Assembly: GCA_902729315.2 (NCBI GenBank)
Contig: LR746273.1
Location: 6,592,501 to 6,656,500, forward strand
Length of the DNA stretch: 64,000 bases
Source of the DNA: Spirodela intermedia
Taxonomy: Eukaryota > Streptophyta > Magnoliopsida > Alismatales > Araceae
Reading direction: 5' to 3'
The notes beneath the pieces were generated by a model. The model was not told where the DNA came from. It saw only the letters and a program-made list of their open reading frames with translations, and did no database searches. Both the position numbers and the translations under genes were made by a program. Within the stretch, counting starts at the first letter, position 1. Each line of letters begins with the position of its first letter. Below are positions 12,746 through 23,245 of this stretch, piece after piece.

Positions 12746-12850
12746 GCTCAGACACGCACAAATAAGGTCATCACAGAGGAGCATCTTAATGGTCTTGATG
12801 AGGAAAATAAATTCCATCAGAATCGAGAAATGTTAGTCATCATCACAGCC
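12746..12850 (-). ncRNA. Box C/D snoRNA candidate with two U6 snRNA guides
   Basis: In minus-strand order the parts are as follows. The terminal stem GGC is at 12850-12848. Box C GTGATGA is at 12846-12840. Box D' CTGA is at 12820-12817, box C' GTGATGA at 12774-12768 and box D CTGA at 12751-12748. The closing stem GCC follows. The guide before D' ends ACATTTCTCGATT and complements AAUCGAGAAAUG. The guide before D ends TTATTTGTGCGTGT and complements ACACGCACAAAU. Both target strings are, from memory, adjacent in the 3' part of plant U6 snRNA (monocot form). The box-plus-five rule places 2'-O-methylation on the G of ACACG and the G of AAUCG. Length of about 105 nt is normal for the class. The TATA, telo-box and site II promoter lies 400-520 bp upstream. 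The boxes and complementarity are read from the sequence; expression and target are inference. Confidence 0.72.
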
Positions 12851-13225
12851 ACGGATGGATCTCCCGAGGTGGGGGAAGTAGGAAGGATGGTAAGACGAGG
12901 AGATGAAACGGAAGGAGGGGTTCCCGAACGCCGATGTAGGGGCGGGCGTAACCCTTCCACTGTGGAGATCAGCGTAGGGCTTTGAGACGCCCCAGAGATT
13001 CATCTCGGGGAGTAGGAAGCAAGATCGTCGTCAGCACAGGGGATGAAGATCCCTGCGGCGCGATGAGTCCTCATTCCGCCCCCCATCAAAGGACGTAAAA
13101 GGAAATCAACCTGAAACACGGAGGAAGAAACAGACCCGCACCGATCCCCACTGCGGGACGACGCTGAAGAACACCGAGAAGCAGTTTACTACGCAAAAAA
13201 ACGGCGAGGAAATGCGTTGGCGAGT
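12851..13225 (-). other. Leader region between promoter and snoRNA, no convincing ORF
   Basis: GC-rich sequence expected at the 5' end of the primary transcript. Short frames exist, such as a 28-codon one near 13080, but none resembles a protein family. Confidence 0.4.
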
Positions 13226-13249
13226 TGCGCCTAGTCTCATCTTCCTCTT

Positions 13250-13376
13250 TTAATTTATAGGAGTACCAAGACGCACCCCAAACCCTAGCCCTTGTACCTC
13301 CTCCGACGAGAAAAAATGACCGCGGTGTCCTTTTCCCTTGAGTAGGTAAACGGTAATGGGCCGAATCGAATGGGCT
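13250..13376 (-). promoter_or_regulatory. TATA + telo-box + two site II elements
   Basis: Read on the minus strand, TATAAATTAA lies at 13259-13250. The telo-box AAACCCTAG (plus-strand reading) lies at 13280-13288. Site II motifs TGGGCC and TGGGCT lie at 13357-13362 and 13371-13376. This combination is the known promoter arrangement of plant ribosomal-protein and snoRNA genes. The TATA orientation points towards the snoRNA candidate at 12746-12850. Confidence 0.65.
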
Positions 13377-13395
13377 CTTTATGGTCTCACCCACC

Positions 13396-13424
13396 AGAGA
13401 GAGAGAGAGAGAGAGAGAGGGAGA
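13396..13424. repeat. (GA)n microsatellite
   Basis: GA tract upstream of the site II elements, between the snoRNA promoter and the kinesin 3' end. Confidence 0.9.
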
Positions 13425-13490
13425 AGAAGGGAGGCAATTCCACTGGCACCCAGAAGAGTTTTCAAATGGGCTGTTTTATGAGCTCCCACA

Positions 13491-13495
<5 letters not shown>

Positions 13496-13523
<28 letters not shown>
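13496..13523. repeat. (GA)n microsatellite
   Basis: Second GA tract about 75 bp from the previous one. Confidence 0.9.
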
Positions 13524-13721
13524 GTTGTCCTCGTACCTCTCGCACAACGAAAAGCCAATTCAATGATGCCCAGCTGCAACTGAAATCAGCATCTCATTCA
13601 TGGGATTGATCTCCACAGAGCGAAGGATCCCCATCTTCCCCAAATGGGGAAATATGATGAGCAGAGGAAGAACAGATAGATAAACCTTTACAGGAGGGCG
13701 GGCAATTCGTCGGAGACTTGT

Positions 13722-16700
13722 TCAAGGCAAGACGACTTGCCGGGCACCGAGATTCCCAGCAATGCCCTTGGATCGGGTGTAGAGAGACCGAAGCATGCCG
13801 TCCCGCTGGGCGAGCGCCAGGCCGAACGATCTCATCTCCTCTCTCAGGTCCTCCATCCTCCGTCTCTCCTCGTTCAGCTCCGTCCACAGCTCCTCCTTCT
13901 GGGAGCTCAGGAGCTTGGCGCCTTCGTCAGAAGTCGCCAGAGCCCGGGATAATGCTGAGTTTTCCTCTCTCAAGAGCCCGCATTCCCTTTCCAAAAGTGC
14001 ACATTTTTCCAAAACTGCGCGTCTTTCAGTGCCACTTGATCTTCTTTCACCTGGGGACGGTAACTTCAAACCAAAAAAAAAAAAAAAAGGCATTTATTTT
14101 AGTAGGGGAAAGAGGATGACAGCAAAGAGGATATTTCCTTTTTTTCTGATCATACTTTCCAAATACGGCCAGCACTTTCCAAAGATGACAGCAACTGTAG
14201 AAGAGATGAACTTACAGGAGGCATTTCCTTGAAAGGCGTGGGTTGGGAGTCCTGGCTAGGAGTCATCTGGAGCATATTGAGGTCAGTAGAGCAACCTTTA
14301 TTCATCTGTAGCCACATGTCTTCGTCCGCTTTATTGCCGAATGTTTCAGGTAGGGGGCTACAATCAGAGACCATTGAATAATTTGACCGTCTTGCAACGA
14401 ATTCGTTCGGTATAGCTCGAAGATTTGGAGTTATTGAGTTATGGCTTTCTAGCGTACAATCAGCATCATCCTCACCCTCATCATCGCCATCAATAGAACT
14501 TTGTCTTGCAGGGATACCTTCCTGAAAGATATCCAACAAAATTTCATTCAGAAAAGAAACAAAAAAATGAAACAACAGCACATCGACAGTAGAAATTTCT
14601 TCACCTGAGCCAAATTTCTGGAGAGCTCAGAAGAGGAAGCGAAGCTGTTAAGAGCATCTATCTTCATCTGCTGCTCTCTTATACAATTCTCTAATGCTTC
14701 ACGAGATTTCCTTTCTTCTTCAAGTTGCATGGCAAGCTTCTCACATTCCAGTTCAGACTGATGTTGACAGAAAGGAAAGGTGGGATAAAATATCGTCTCA
14801 CTTGAGCAACATGCTTTCGGCGAGTGTTACAAACGAACAATAAAAGCATATTTTTTATCGTACCTTGAGCATATCATTTCTTTGTTTTAGAATCACTTGC
14901 TCCAGCACCTCAGAATGAGAACCCTGAGAAAAACCTAGTTCCGTATTAAGCAATGATGGTTTGATGATTAAGGCTACATGGGTCATCACCTGAAGCTTTC
15001 GACGTAATTCTTCAATCTCCAGCTTCTGCCTCTTCAATAGCGCAGCATCAGTTAAGATCTATGACAAAAGAATAACAATTAGCCATCCAATGATGACGTG
15101 AATAGAAATTTGACAAAAAACATTATCTGACGATGTGAGAATTTCACGCCTCCTTCCTCAAATGGAGAAAGGTAAACAGTTCCTCAAAAATAGTTCATGT
15201 TCCCAATTTTCGCTGCTTGTCCATGAAATTTTACAAGTTAAGAAATTCCTGCTCTGTTAGACATACACTGATCTAGATCTACTTACTTACATTATCTACC
15301 AAGCTTTGATGAATGCCAGGGAGGACAATAAAATAAAAGACGAATGGGATACCTCATTCACTTGAGCACAATTGGTGATTCGTTTAGCCCTGCTTGCAAA
15401 TTGGAGAGTTCCTCTTGTTTCTTCTATGTGAATCTACACCCATATATGAAATTAGAATAATCGCATTTATAACCCTAAACTGATCACAGAACACACAAAG
15501 AAAATGCGACTGAAGTCTACCTCTTCTGGGGCTACGGTACAGATAATTGAGGTCTTGGCATTACCCCCGAGAGCAGGTTGAAGAATACGAGTAAGTTTGC
15601 TATCACGATATGGAATATGACCCCTGCATTGGAAGTCCTCTTATTTTAGAAGAGCAGAGATGAAATCATCAATAATCCAACAGTAAAATACAGAATCCTA
15701 GATCAAACCGGTTAGGTTTAAAATCAATCAAATATTATATACCAAATTCAATACAGATGCCCTTCAATGTGTAATAAAGGCTGGTAGACCTCAAAAAATG
15801 CATATGAGAGAAATACAGAGGAATATTTTATAAAAAGATACTTTAAAACTCTCTATAAATCAGACGGCATTACCATGTTTTCAGAGCTAGAATACCTTTG
15901 CTTCCCACTATCACTTAGTTTATTTATCACGTTGCCGAGTGCCATCAAACTTTTATTTATGTGTTTCCCCTCTTTCAAACGTACACCATCAGCTCCTGTC
16001 TTAGCAATTCTCTCTGACCCAGCCAAATCCACAAGATTCTGATAGTTAAAAAAAATCAAGCGCATCATAAGTATGATATAACAATGACTAAATCCACGAA
16101 TATCTTGAATCATCTAAACTCAAAACTGTCGTAAGAAGTGGATGAGGTACAGACCAATACAGAAACACGGATGGCATCAGCGTTGGGAAAATCACAGCAC
16201 GACAGTGTATCGTTGGCACTGCTTTCAATGACCTAATTACGATTGGTCAGTCAGTCAATACGGATATGGGTATGGAAGATGAAGATAATATGAAAGGACA
16301 TGAAAGTATAAGAGCCATCTACCATCCTGAAAATAGTATGTGACCTGCTACTCCGAACATTCATGTTCGTTTCCCCAAAATGTCGATTCGCTACAAGGAG
16401 ATAAATGGCGACGCAATTAATTTTAAAAAACCAATTTCAACAGCAAAAACTTTGTATGGGAGAGCATACCCTCCCCAAGCGTAAGGAGCTTAGACACTTG
16501 ATCCGCACTGTTAACAATCTCCTCCCTGAGACCCGCAACGAAAATTCCACGCTACAATTTAGAAGTGTCAGACATGTCAGAGACGAAAAATGAAAACACT
16601 ATCGGCATCCTAAGCAAGAGACTCACATCCAAGCTCTCATGGATTTGGAGTTTCTGGTTTTCCACAGCTAACAAATCATTGATCTCCTCATTATATATCT

Positions 16701-17361
16701 CCATGTAAGAGACTCTAATCAAGAACTCTCGCTCTTTGATCTGACAGTTTGTCAAGGGAACAATCATTTAGGAAAATCTCAAGATAACTCCCGTTAGGGA
16801 GACTGACAATTCCGAACATTTTTCTGGTAGACGAGCATAAATGACCTCTTCTATGCTGCTGAAGACGTCGTTGACAGCCAGCTGGATGATCCCGGGATCA
16901 TCTTCAGAACCGTTCATGGTGTAAGTCTTCCCGCTGCTCGTCTGCCCGTACGCGAAGGCAGTCCCTGGGTGTTAAGGAGTTGATTAGGAGGGACAAAAAA
17001 TGCTGCGTACGATAAAATAAAAGCGAGCAAAGGAAACAACAGTACCGTTGAATCCATTGACGGCGGCTTCGATAATGGACTTGGTGAGGACGCTGTAGAC
17101 GGTGACATTCTTGCAGCTCTGTTCGAAGACACGATCTACAACAAGATACGAGAGCGAATGAGAGTTTCAGGACCCGGAATGGGGAAATTGACGACAAGGT
17201 GAGGGCAGCAACAAACCGAAGGCAAACGAAACCCCAGAGATCGGCGTGCCGAGGGGCCTGTGCAGAGAGATGCGATTGTCCTCGACCTTCCAGTGCCTCC
17301 CGCCGGAGGCATCCTCGCCGGCGGACGGGCGGAACCGGACGGCCACGGAGATTTTCTCCAT
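13722..17361 (-). CDS. Kinesin-7 motor protein (KIN-7N type), 15 exons, 650 aa
   Basis: Exons: 17361-17217, 17135-17046, 16964-16846, 16740-16627, 16551-16470, 16390-16323, 16232-16155, 16038-15896, 15623-15521, 15433-15353, 15058-14990, 14923-14864, 14757-14605, 14521-14216 and 14063-13722. All joins are in frame. This is a plus-end-type microtubule motor with an N-terminal motor domain (about residues 1-340). The P-loop GQTSSGKT is at 85-92, switch I NVRSSRSH near 194-201 and switch II DLAGSE at 236-241. A short neck ([12 protein letters not shown]) and a coiled coil follow. The middle is acidic and low in complexity, and a second heptad-rich segment ends the protein. The start MEKISVAVR and the whole motor agree closely with Arabidopsis KIN-7N. 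The role in division or organelle transport is inferred from the family. An alternative last acceptor at 14051 would shift frame and truncate the tail. Confidence 0.93.
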
Positions 17362-17720
17362 GATCGGAGGCGGAGAGAGGAACAGAAGGTCCTCCTCCGA
17401 CTGGCGGGATTTTGAAATTCCAATCCGCCCCCCTGATGGTCGGGGGGTTACACGTCGGATATGAGAAGAGAAATAAAATAATGGCGTTATTAATCCGGCG
17501 GAATTTTAGTGGGCCGGTCCGGCTCAGTGGTCTCTGACGTGGACCTATGACGGGGAGGAGGGGGGGGGACTGGAGCTGACGGGACGAGAGGGTGGGTTGC
17601 CACGGTGGAGGGTTGGGACCTATCATTGCCAAGTAAGTCGACGTGGCGGTGGAACGGACTTTCTATCGGAGAGTTCGGATCCCGTTTGGGGAGGGACCAT
17701 TTTTACTTTGACAATTTAAA
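17362..17720 (-). promoter_or_regulatory. Promoter and 5' leader region of the kinesin gene
   Basis: GC-rich flank upstream of ATG 17361. No clear TATA box is seen. Two ACGT-core strings occur (GACGTGG near 17535 and 17639). This is a position-based assignment only. Confidence 0.4.
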
Positions 17721-17765
17721 CCTATTAGTCCATGCCCGGAGGATCTTCGAGGCATAGACCTCGGG

Positions 17766-18173
17766 AACATTTATAAATACTCAATATTTATTTATTTTTG
17801 ACCGCTTCAAAATAAGCAATTTAATAAAAGTTGAGAAAAAGCCGGCCAAATCAGGAAACCTTCTAGAATCGTATACCTTAAAAGGGTAAGAAAGTTGGTA
17901 CGCTAGTCTTATCCCATAACCACTTTTTTCGTTCTTTAGTGATTTTTTTAGTATTTTTGTAAATGGCAAGCAATAAATTATTAATTTATTTATTCAATAT
18001 TTCTATTTTTAATCGCTTCAAAAATAAGCAATTTGATAAAAGTTGAGAAAAAACTGTTCAAATCATGAAACATTCTAGAATTGTATACCTTAAAAGGGTA
18101 AGAAAGTTGATATGCTACTCTTATCTCAACAGCACTTTTTTTCTTTTTAATATTTTTGTAAAAGGCAAGCAAG
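17766..18173. repeat. Tandem duplication, ~205-bp unit, two copies
   Basis: Copies at about 17766-17976 and 17977-18173 share long blocks, including AAGCAATTT(A/G)ATAAAAGTTGAG and GTATACCTTAAAAGGGTAAG. They differ by scattered substitutions. The start of a third copy may follow. Both copies give a similar but meaningless minus-strand frame. Confidence 0.8.
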
Positions 18174-20150
18174 AAGTCTGAGTAGGTAGAAACTTAATCA
18201 GCATTTTTAAATATTTATTTATTTTTAAAATAATTAGAAAGATGATTGAAACTAGTACAAATAATAACAAAAATACTATGGTCCTCTAAAAAAGCATATT
18301 GATTATAATAATTATTTTTAATATTTTTAACTCATAAGAAAAATACGAAAAATTTCAATCAACGGTAAGAGGAAGAAAATATGTCACATATTCTAGTCAA
18401 TTAAATTGCCTTAAACGTATCAAATCATCAATTAGAGTCATGGAAGAAGATCCATTACATAAATTATTAGCAAATGACAATGAGATTTGAATAGAAGAGA
18501 GAGAAATTGAAGATGATTGAAGCATTGATGATGAACTATTAAAGAGTATGCAAATAAATTGATCAAACCAACTTACCAAGAGCTGAGAAAGCACCAAGAC
18601 ATCTCACAAAGTTTTCTAGAAGCTCAACCAAAGCACTAACCACCATGGTTAAGATGGGGTTAAAAACTCATTGATGGAAGCTCTACTGCATCATCTTAGC
18701 ATTGAAAAGCCATCAAGATTAGTCTTTAACCTACTTTTAACTTCAATTTTTGTACTAGTTGGGGTCTATATATATGCCTAAACATGTTATGAAGAGGGGG
18801 GAGGATAAGAGAGACAATACTCACACTTACTCTTTACTTTATCAACTAAGAGTTTTGTTCTATGTAGTCTTCATTTTTCTTTCTATTTGTTGCATGTTTT
18901 AGTTAGATTTTTTGTTTTTTTGTGATTCTTGAAGTCATTGGGTGATAATCAAGGATTTAAAGATGCCTCATTCCTTGCCTTTTGATATTTAAGTTTTTAT
19001 TCCATCATTTTTCTTTGATGCTTTCAAGATCTTCTGGGTGATAGAATGGAGAAGAGAGAGTTTAAGTGTGTTTGTTTGACTTTTCAACATGTTTGATGCT
19101 TTCTCTTTCATTTTTTTGATGCATGATCGATGCCCTCATGTGAGTGATAGTCATACAATGATGGGATTTGTTCATTCAAAGCATATAATCTACTATTTTC
19201 TTTTGATTTATTTCATGCATATTTTTTCTCCCACATTCGGCATTCGACTTTTGGGTGACACTTGAAGAGTATTTCACAAACCACACTCTCATTTCCTAAT
19301 CATTCTCCTTCTAGTTTATTTATTTCTGATAGCTAACTCATTTATGAATCCTTGAACACCATTTTCATAAGATTTTCATTCTATTTTTGGAATGTTTCAA
19401 TTAAAGTATCAAGACTATTCATTCTCCCATCGACATAATGATCATTTCGATTGATATTTTTACTTTCTTTGGATTGAATCTTTTTTTTTTTTTTGAAAAT
19501 GATTTGCTATATGTTTCTTAGTTATTATGGATCACAAGATATTAGATTATAGTTTGAATGTCCAAAACTTTGAATCAAACAAACAACATTTTCAATAGTT
19601 TGGATCATTGAATAAAATACTACTCAACCAAGGAACAAATAATTACATGAGGTTTATGTTTGACAGTCCCATGATGATCCAATTCTCTAGATTTTGAATC
19701 AAACAATGCTTTCAATAGTTTGGATCGTTGAGTAAACATTGCTCAACCTGCAAACAAAGAGTTAATTGATGATGTTCATCGTCAATAGTCACTTGATGAT
19801 TTCGTTGTCTCCATCCTTGTGGATCTACCTTAAAACCACTCATATTAAAGATTAATTAGTAAGGAATTTAACGCATAAAAAACTTAATTCGACACCTTAC
19901 CTTACAACGATTAATGTGCATAAGTGGCATAAATGTTTAAGAGATTAAATAATTTATCTCAATAATTAGTCCGTATTAAAAGAATAATGACGTAATTAGG
20001 ATGATGTAAGTTGACTCTGATACTAATTTGTCTCACGATTGATTGCAAAAAAGTTTTAATGTTGATTTGTCACCCTAACGAATGATTTTATAGGGCTTTC
20101 TTTCGCAAAGCAAGTGTCATTAATGATAGCGTTAGCCGGTTGACCTAGGC
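18174..20150. other. AT-rich gene-free region with transposon-like pieces
   Basis: A TATA-like CTATATATATG lies at 18767. At 20019-20035 the minus strand reads TTAGTATCAGAGTC, which resembles an initiator-tRNA primer-binding site. These suggest decayed LTR elements, but no element ends could be paired. Confidence 0.45.
19567..19802. repeat. Diverged direct repeat, ~120-bp unit
   Basis: TTTGAATCAAACAA..TTTCAATAGTTTGGATC(A/G)TTGA occurs near 19567 and again near 19693. Each is followed by a similar CTCAACC..AACAAA and GATGAT.. order. Confidence 0.7.
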
Positions 20151-20158
20151 ATCCCCAC

Positions 20159-20190
20159 TTTTCCCGCCAAAACACGTTTCCCGCCCAAAA
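20159..20190 (+). promoter_or_regulatory. Two tandem E2F-type sites upstream of the EVE-domain gene
   Basis: TTTTCCCGCCAAAA at 20159-20172 and TTTCCCGCCCAAAA at 20177-20190 match the plant E2F/DP consensus TTTSSCGC. They lie about 80-110 bp before the start codon. This suggests S-phase or cell-cycle control; binding is not shown. Confidence 0.7.
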
Positions 20191-20221
20191 CACGCACTTG
20201 GTTCTCAGGAGAAGGGAGCAG

Positions 20222-20223
<2 letters not shown>

Positions 20224-20267
<44 letters not shown>
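20224..20267. repeat. (GA)n microsatellite abutting the EVE gene start codon
   Basis: About 22 GA units run directly into the ATG at 20268. The tract is therefore the last part of the 5' leader. Confidence 0.95.
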
Positions 20268-20271
<4 letters not shown>

Positions 20272-20741
20272 GGAAGGGGGTGGGGTACTGGCTGCTGAAG
20301 ACGGAGCCGGGGGAGTGGTCGTGGGAGGACCAGAGGTCGAATGGCGGAGTGTCGCAGTGGGATGGGGTGAAGAACAGGCAGGCGCAGAAGAACATGAAGG
20401 CCATGAGGGGAGGCGATCTCTGCTTCTTCTACCACTCGGGATCCCGCCCTGCCGAGCGCCGGATTGTCGGAGTTGTGGAGGTCATCAAGCCCTGGTACGA
20501 AATCGGTGGAGATGGCGGCGATGGAGCTGTGGACGTCCGGTCGAGAGGAGAGATGCGGCGAACCGTGTGGCTGAAGGAGGTCAAGGAGGATCCGTCGATG
20601 GCCGACTTCGCGCTGGTCAGGCAGCCCAGGCTGTCCGTCGTCCCCGTGCCGGAGAAGATATGGGAGAAGCTCTGTGAGATGGGAGGGGGCTTCGGCGATG
20701 AACGAGAGGAAGAGGACGCGGAGAACCAGGAAAAGGCGTAG
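20268..20741 (+). CDS. EVE-domain protein, thymocyte nuclear protein 1 (THYN1)-like, 157 aa
   Basis: A single-exon frame that is one EVE (PUA-like) domain for nearly its whole length. Family hallmarks are the YWLLKTEPGEWSWEDQ opening, WDGVKNRQAQKNMKAMRGGDLCFFYHSG, and IVGVVEVIKPWY. FALVRQPRLSVVPV follows near the end. EVE domains bind modified bases in DNA or RNA, and eukaryotic THYN1 is nuclear. The short acidic C-terminal tail (EREEEDAENQE) is variable in the family. The start is fixed by the MGKGVGYW context and the conserved N-terminus. The gene is convergent with the U-box gene, with more than 1 kb between their stops. Cell-cycle regulation is suggested by the two E2F-type sites upstream. 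Its function in plants is not established as far as I know. Confidence 0.93.
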
Positions 20742-21883
20742 AGGCATCCTAGATCTAGGAGATGAAGAAGACTGGCGGGTATCGAGAGAGCTCTCTCTCT
20801 CTCGTTTTGACGTTTTGCTTTCTCCCGCTTGCTTATATCCTCTCTCCTCTGGTCTTTCTGGATCGCGCTTTTGCCCGGTGGTGTACCAGCGGGTGGTGCA
20901 GATTTCTGAGGTGCGATCTGCGCCATATTTCTGTAAGATCTGACCTTCCGATCCAATATTTTGGAAAACAGTAGATCGCCCAACATGTGTTTGTTGAAAT
21001 TCCCCTCCCCCCACTGTTGGCGACCCTCTCCAGCGCCGAAGGAACGACACGTCATTGGCGACCCACTGACTTCACCCGCCAGAGAATCTCCGACATGGGG
21101 CGTGTGGCGACAAACGGCGTCCGAGTTCTAACCGTATGATTTGATCTCTTGCAGTCATCGCATCTGACAGGTCCCACCAATCGCCGTCAACGGTCCCGTC
21201 AGGAAGTGCCAAAACCGGGGAGGCGACTGGATAATTTCAAATCGACGGGGAACGGGGTCGTGTGGAGTGAGATTAGTGAATGAAGCACATCTCCAAATGA
21301 CCGGTCAACGGTAGAAAACATGCCACAAATGGCTGTTGATCGAGCTGATTCGTCGAGAAGGCAGGAATCCAGCGGCAGGGAAAACCATTTGTTCATGAAA
21401 AGGAAGCATCAGAATCCAAATCACTGGTCAAGAAAGGCGTAGCTACATTGATAGCAGCTCGAAGAAAACACCCGGCGACGGATTCGGAGATTCTGGGTTT
21501 CTTCAATCCAGATGAACAGGACGCAGCATAGGGGAGCTTAGCATGCAAATCAAGAACAATTGGGGAGCCGGTGGCGCTAAGATCTGCTCAGACAAGAAGA
21601 AGAAGAGAATTTTTACCGTGGATCCTCAGATGTACATGCTGCTCCAGGAGGGTCGGCGATCGATTTCCCAATCGCAGTATCAGAAGATTTACAGATGATT
21701 TGGTGCTTCTTCCCGCATCTGGGGAAAAAATAACCAGAGAGAGGATCTCTTCGCCGCCGCTGGGTTCGGCCTCTCGATCCGTCGGCGGGTAATTCGGTCC
21801 ACCTGAGCTGATTCAATCCGGTATTCCCGATATTAATGGAGCTGGGAATTACCCAGATGTCTTTTTCACTTCTTGAAGGCGGC
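20742..21883. other. Convergent 3' flanks of the EVE and U-box genes
   Basis: Probable 3' UTRs and spacer. A CT run at 20790-20803 is present. Frames here show no recognisable product. Confidence 0.5.
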
Positions 21884-23245
21884 TCATTGGATTGTTCTGG
21901 TCAACTTGCACTTGGAGATGAAGTGGGCCGTCGTGTAATTGAGGCTGCAGAGCTTCAACAGCTCCGCCGACCTCTGCTTCACCGCCGGACTGCAGCCGCT
22001 CTGGATCACCAGCAGCAGCTTTGCCGCCAAACCCGCCTCCACCGATCTGGGAGCACACTCCTCTGGGGCGCTCCTGCAGATGTTCCAGAGTATGGAGAGC
22101 GCTGACTCGGTGCAGGTCTCGGTCACCCTCATCAGAAGCCTCACCAGATTGGGAATGGCGGCGGGGCAATCCTTGATACTCGCAGCTCCCTCAGCCATGG
22201 CGGACAGAAGGGTCAAGATCTGGAGCGTCGCCTCCAAGCAGTTGACATTCGAACTTGGGAGCAGCAGCAGCTCGACCAGGAGGGGCACCGCCCCAACGGT
22301 CACCATGGAGCTCCTCAGTTGCTGGTGGCAGCTCATCGCCTTCAGCAGGATCAGCCCGGCATTGACGCCGGCGAGATGCCTCCTGTCCTTGACCAGCCTC
22401 AGCAGACCCACCAGAAGACTTAAGCTGGAGACAATCTCCGGCCGGAAGCCCTCCTCCTCCATCAACAGCCCGATGAGCTTGACGCAGTCCATCTTCGTTT
22501 CGAGAAAGCCCTCGTTGAGGATATCTACTACCAGGGAGATCTTCGCCGGCTCCATCAAGCTCTGCAAGGCCTGTGAATCCAGGGGAAGGAGGACGAGAAT
22601 GGCGATGGCGTGGGAACCCACGGCGTGGGAGGTGAAAGGCCCGAGGAGCTCGGAGATGAGGGCGATGCCGCCGGAGTTCGCCACCGTCTTCTTCGCGGAG
22701 GCGTGGGAGCTGACCAGCTGCAGGAGCTCGGAGAGAACCTGGGAACGGGAGGACTGGCCCTTGGCCCTGCGGAGGGCGGCGAGGAGCTCCTCCGCGCGGC
22801 CATGGACGTCCTCGGAGCGCTTCTTGAGCAGGAGGCGGCGCTGCGAGAACCAGGCGAAGATCAGGCGGCGGAGGGTCTGGTTCGGGGTGACGCCTCCGTC
22901 GTCCCAGAGCTCCTGCATTGTGGTGGGGCAGGTGAGGTGGCCCATGGAGAACCAGCGGAGGATGTTCGAGCGCTCGTAGGTCTGCCCCGTGGAGAGGGTC
23001 ACCGGATCCACCATGGGTTCTAGGGAGATCGGGCAGATGAAGACTCTGGGGACGTCGTCGGTGGATTCGAGCTCCTCGATCATCGTCTTCAGGTCGAGCT
23101 TCTCGGCGACGGCGGCGGCGGGAGCGCCGCCGGCGGCGCAGCCCCCCAGGATGCCGTCCTTGACGGCGGTCTCCAGGTCCATGACATGGGCGGCGGCGCC
23201 GCCTTCCAGTTGCCAGGTCTCTCGGCGGCGCTGGAGCTGAGGCAT
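21884..23245 (-). CDS. U-box E3 ubiquitin ligase with ARM repeats (PUB30/31 type), 453 aa
   Basis: An intronless gene. The U-box lies at about residues 65-138: VPRVFICPISLEPMVDPVTL, TGQTYERSNILRWF, HLTCPTTMQELWDD and TPNQTLRRLI. An armadillo-like helical region continues to the C-terminus, ending in KQRSAELLKLCSL and ISKCKLTRTIQ. The last 11 residues are identical to my recollection of Arabidopsis PUB30. The U-box recruits E2 enzymes, and the ARM repeats are expected to bind substrate or partner kinases. Clade members in Arabidopsis are linked to stress and ABA responses; here that is only inference. I chose ATG 23245 because the family begins MPMxQ-like. An in-frame ATG at 23305 would add a hydrophobic 20-residue extension without support. 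Confidence 0.93.
   Translation of the reverse strand: MPQLQRRRETWQLEGGAAAHVMDLETAVKDGILGGCAAGGAPAAAVAEKLDLKTMIEELESTDDVPRVFICPISLEPMVDPVTLSTGQTYERSNILRWFSMGHLTCPTTMQELWDDGGVTPNQTLRRLIFAWFSQRRLLLKKRSEDVHGRAEELLAALRRAKGQSSRSQVLSELLQLVSSHASAKKTVANSGGIALISELLGPFTSHAVGSHAIAILVLLPLDSQALQSLMEPAKISLVVDILNEGFLETKMDCVKLIGLLMEEEGFRPEIVSSLSLLVGLLRLVKDRRHLAGVNAGLILLKAMSCHQQLRSSMVTVGAVPLLVELLLLPSSNVNCLEATLQILTLLSAMAEGAASIKDCPAAIPNLVRLLMRVTETCTESALSILWNICRSAPEECAPRSVEAGLAAKLLLVIQSGCSPAVKQRSAELLKLCSLNYTTAHFISKCKLTRTIQ

Noticed and set aside
13594-14232. Long frames opposite the last kinesin exon
   Set aside because: They are antisense shadows of a GC-rich coiled-coil exon with no family resemblance.
20205-21055. 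281- and 208-codon minus-strand frames over the EVE gene
   Set aside because: They are shadows of the EVE coding frame and include the GA tract as poly Ser-Leu.
21939-22979. 346-codon plus-strand frame over the U-box gene
   Set aside because: Antisense of a GC-rich exon; the minus frame is the conserved protein.
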